Shown: one piece after another, positions 61,695-64,000 of the stretch
Numbering within the stretch: position 1 is the stretch's first letter
Layout of the letters: every line of letters starts with the position of its first letter
Origin: Hypoxylon rubiginosum
Lineage: Eukaryota; Ascomycota; Sordariomycetes; Xylariales; Hypoxylaceae
Assembly (NCBI GenBank): GCA_902806565.1
Contig: CADCXA010000062.1
Coordinates: 124,001 to 188,000, forward strand
DNA length: 64,000 nt
Reading direction: 5' to 3'
Translations under genes and position numbers: made by a program
Notes under the pieces: model-generated
Seen by the model: the letters and a program-made list of their open reading frames with translations, nothing else
Database searches by the model: none
What the model was told of the DNA's origin: nothing

Positions 61695-62905
61695 CCTTTC
61701 AGCTGGCGATGAGCTAGGCAAGCTGGTTGGTGGGCGATCGCCGTTGGATGTGATGAGCCCGCGTTGAAACGAACGCCTCTCCACAACGGGCGTCGCACAA
61801 GTCTCCTGCGGCGAGATGCATGGGATTGCCCTCGCCAAATGCAACCAGCTAGTCATCTAGGGGGTAAATGACCACGGCACATCAGGACGCGATACCGATG
61901 TTGAGGAGGCCGAGGATGACGGGTTGAATCCGACCGAGAGTGCTCCCGGACGAGCGAGTCAACACATCTAATTTGGACTCCGACATTAGACGGGCCCAGG
62001 TCGCCGGCAGCGATTGCGCCTCTTTTGCCTTGACCTCTGATGGTAGGATATTTGGCTGGGGGACTTTTCGGACGAGCATTCTAATTTCCAAGCTCATCGC
62101 GCAACGTATTTTCTACTGATGCAATCTTCAAGGCAAGGCCGGCATTATAGGCTTCAAATACGGCTCCAGGAGGAAACCTGGCTACACTGAGATCCAGAAA
62201 CCGCCCCGTCTCATCCCAAAGCTCAAGGGCATCACGCAACTCGCTGCCGGCAGCAATCACATGTTCGCACTGGAAAAGAACGGGAAGATATACGCCTGGG
62301 GCTGTGGAGAGCAGGGTCTGCTCTGAAGCCGAAGAGCATTGATCTCACAGATATGGCCTATGCGAAGACCGTCAGAGCAGCCTGCTGTTCTCATACCGCT
62401 TCGCGCTTGACGAGAAGTGTCGCACCTTTTCTTAGGGGCTAAACAACTTCGGCGAGCTCGGTAATCCCGACCAAGTCGCGGCGCGCGGGGGCTTTCCAGG
62501 TGACTCGTCGACGAGCCAAAGGCCCTAAACACTACAAGGTCGTTAACATTGCTAGAGGACAGCACCACTCGCTCGCCGTGACGGCCGAGGGGCAGTTGCT
62601 CACCTGGAGCCGTATCGACCACTGGCAAACTGGTTTTCCATCTCACTCCTTCACGGAGAAGAATGCCATCTTCGATAGGTACGGGGATATTCGTATACTA
62701 ACAATACCAGCCACCATGCCAAGCGAATGATAGTTGCCATGCATCCTGGTAATATACCATGCTGATTTTGCGATAGAGGGATGCCAATTGTCGCCTCAGT
62801 CGCGGCCGGGACAGGTCACAGTCTCGCGCTGACGGCTAAAGGAGAAGATTATTCGTGAGGGCTCAATCGCACCGGATGCACCGGCCACGGCCCCAAATAG
62901 GACAT
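61695..62905 (+). pseudogene. RCC1 (Ran GEF) pseudogene
   Basis: Successive plus-strand pieces in different frames match RCC1 repeats in the right order. They are VAQVSCGEMHGIALAK...GVNDHG (from 61792), VAGSDCASFALTSDGRIFGW (62000), ITQLAAGSNHMFALEKNGK then IYAWGCGEQG (62192-62320), GLNNFGELGNP (62436), VVNIARGQHHSLAVTAEGQ then LLTWSRIDHWQTG (to about 62,640), and VASVAAGTGHSLALTAKGE (62786). Functional RCC1 is a seven-bladed propeller that exchanges nucleotide on Ran and is essential, so a working copy must lie elsewhere. At least three repeat Trp codons are now stops: TAG at 61858, TAG at 62433, TGA at 62856, all G-to-A of TGG. There are several frameshifts, and I see no intact start. Confidence 0.85.
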
Positions 62906-64000
62906 TCTGATTCCTACTTGACCAAGCACGTCAACTTCGAAAGAAAGAAGCTGACTTTCGCTAGTACTAGGGGTTAATTTTCAATACTGGCTTATGTTCG
63001 CCAAGCCGATTGACAAGAGCAAACATGAGAGAACATAAAAGTTGGGTATTGTTACGAAACATGCCACTGATGAAAATGGGACGGCCCGATATACCGTACG
63101 GCAGACGGGACGAACCGACTGACATTTGAGGAGCTACCTCCATCTTGTGCTACAGGAGTTATGTCCAGGATGACGAACGCGATCTCGCGAGTATCGAGAA
63201 TATCATTGCTCAATCAAGTGAGACAAGAACAATAAATCAAGGACCGACAGACCGATGTTTTTCATTCACCCCTTAGCTACCTCCTTAGGGTAGGCAGCTA
63301 GTGCCCCCAAAGCAATAACACGCATTGCCATCTATTTTTCTTTTCGTCTCGAGCCAACTTTTCCGTGCCTTCGCGCTGAAGGATGACGCGGTCCTCCTTA
63401 ATTAATGTCGTACAGACGGTTATTTTGGCTTCGGTTCCGAACCGAGAGCTTGGGATGGTATGAGGTATCGGGAAATAAGAAATGCAGACAAGACGTTGGA
63501 TGGCGCTCCTAGTGCGTTACCGTAGTGCATCTAGATACACGTGGGAGGATGCATCGTGCATTAATTAATCAGGGGGATTTGCTGATTTGCCAGGCAACCT
63601 TGCCAGAAAGGGGCGCCACACATGGAAATACGACACCGCAACTTGTGCCACCACCATCTGAGTCGGACAGGCTTACATGCTCGTGATCCCGACGTGTCTC
63701 GGTCCCGAATATATGCGAATATGCGGCGCAACCCGATAATTCCTATACCGGCTGAAGATTGCTGGAAATATCTTTAGGCCATGGGATTTTTTTCTTTACT
63801 TTTCTTTTCGACCCGAGCCTCACCGAATTACTAGTCATGCCACAGCTCAGATCCTTAGCGGTAGAGCAGCTCGTTGCACCAAGCTCTATATATTGGATAG
63901 CTAGTCAGGTATCTGACAACATGTTGGTACTACCGTTCTCCTCTGCACCGTCACCAAGGCTTTCAGCATCTGTTCCATAGCTGTTCGGTCGTCGGCAGTT
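62906..64000. other. Terminal stretch without a supported gene
   Basis: Ordinary composition, no convincing ORF (one 73-codon ORF at 63759-63980 lacks features), repeat or RNA gene. It may hold the degraded 3' end or downstream flank of the RCC1 pseudogene. Confidence 0.4.

Noticed and set aside
30366..64000. tRNA or rRNA genes
   Set aside because: No cloverleaf with recognisable T-loop and acceptor stem was noticed; an unaided scan is not exhaustive, and a tRNAscan-type search would settle it.

Overview
The window looks like nuclear DNA of a filamentous ascomycete (Pezizomycotina, probably Sordariomycetes or a close relative). The genes carry short introns (46 to 85 nt, one of 185) with GT...AG ends and CTAAY-like branch sites. 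The protein families are typical of moulds, and the left half is an AT-isochore of the kind left by repeat-induced point mutation (RIP). All names rest on reading the translations by eye; no database search was possible.

Layout. Positions 1 to about 30,365 are an almost gene-free AT block, by eye roughly 10-15% GC, with very few CpA and TpG dinucleotides. It holds only AT minisatellites, a purine tract and a few GC-bearing specks. At about 30,369 composition switches abruptly to ordinary coding DNA, and the first thing met is the C-terminal part of a GMC oxidoreductase with its N-terminal part missing. Then follow: an SDR (-); a near-complete SF3b3/rse-1 splicing factor gene (+) whose first exon appears frame-broken; a small hypothetical ORF (-); a secreted GH18-like protein (+); an SRPK-like kinase (+); a ten-exon gene for a B-box zinc finger / P-loop GTPase / RING / patatin phospholipase (+); a secreted Kelch protein (-); a 2.9 kb intergenic stretch with decayed coding pieces and a 550-bp foldback element; an eight-exon CorA-like transporter (+); a secreted prenylcysteine-oxidase-like flavoprotein (-); a conserved hypothetical (+); an APH-family phosphotransferase (+); an MFS transporter (-); and a heavily mutated RCC1 pseudogene (+). 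The last 1.1 kb shows nothing I can support.

How it fits together. The genes are individually transcribed and do not form an obvious biosynthetic cluster. The common theme is an accessory, duplication-prone region: a RIP block that cuts a gene, a damaged copy of one essential gene (rse-1), a dead copy of another (RCC1) with RIP-type stops, a MITE-like element, and lineage-variable families (patatin, CorA-like, APH, MFS). The best candidate for an undescribed system is the multidomain patatin protein at 41,765-46,616. It joins a nucleotide-switch module to two zinc-binding modules and a lipase, an architecture reminiscent of immune-type sensor/effector proteins; that role is inference only.
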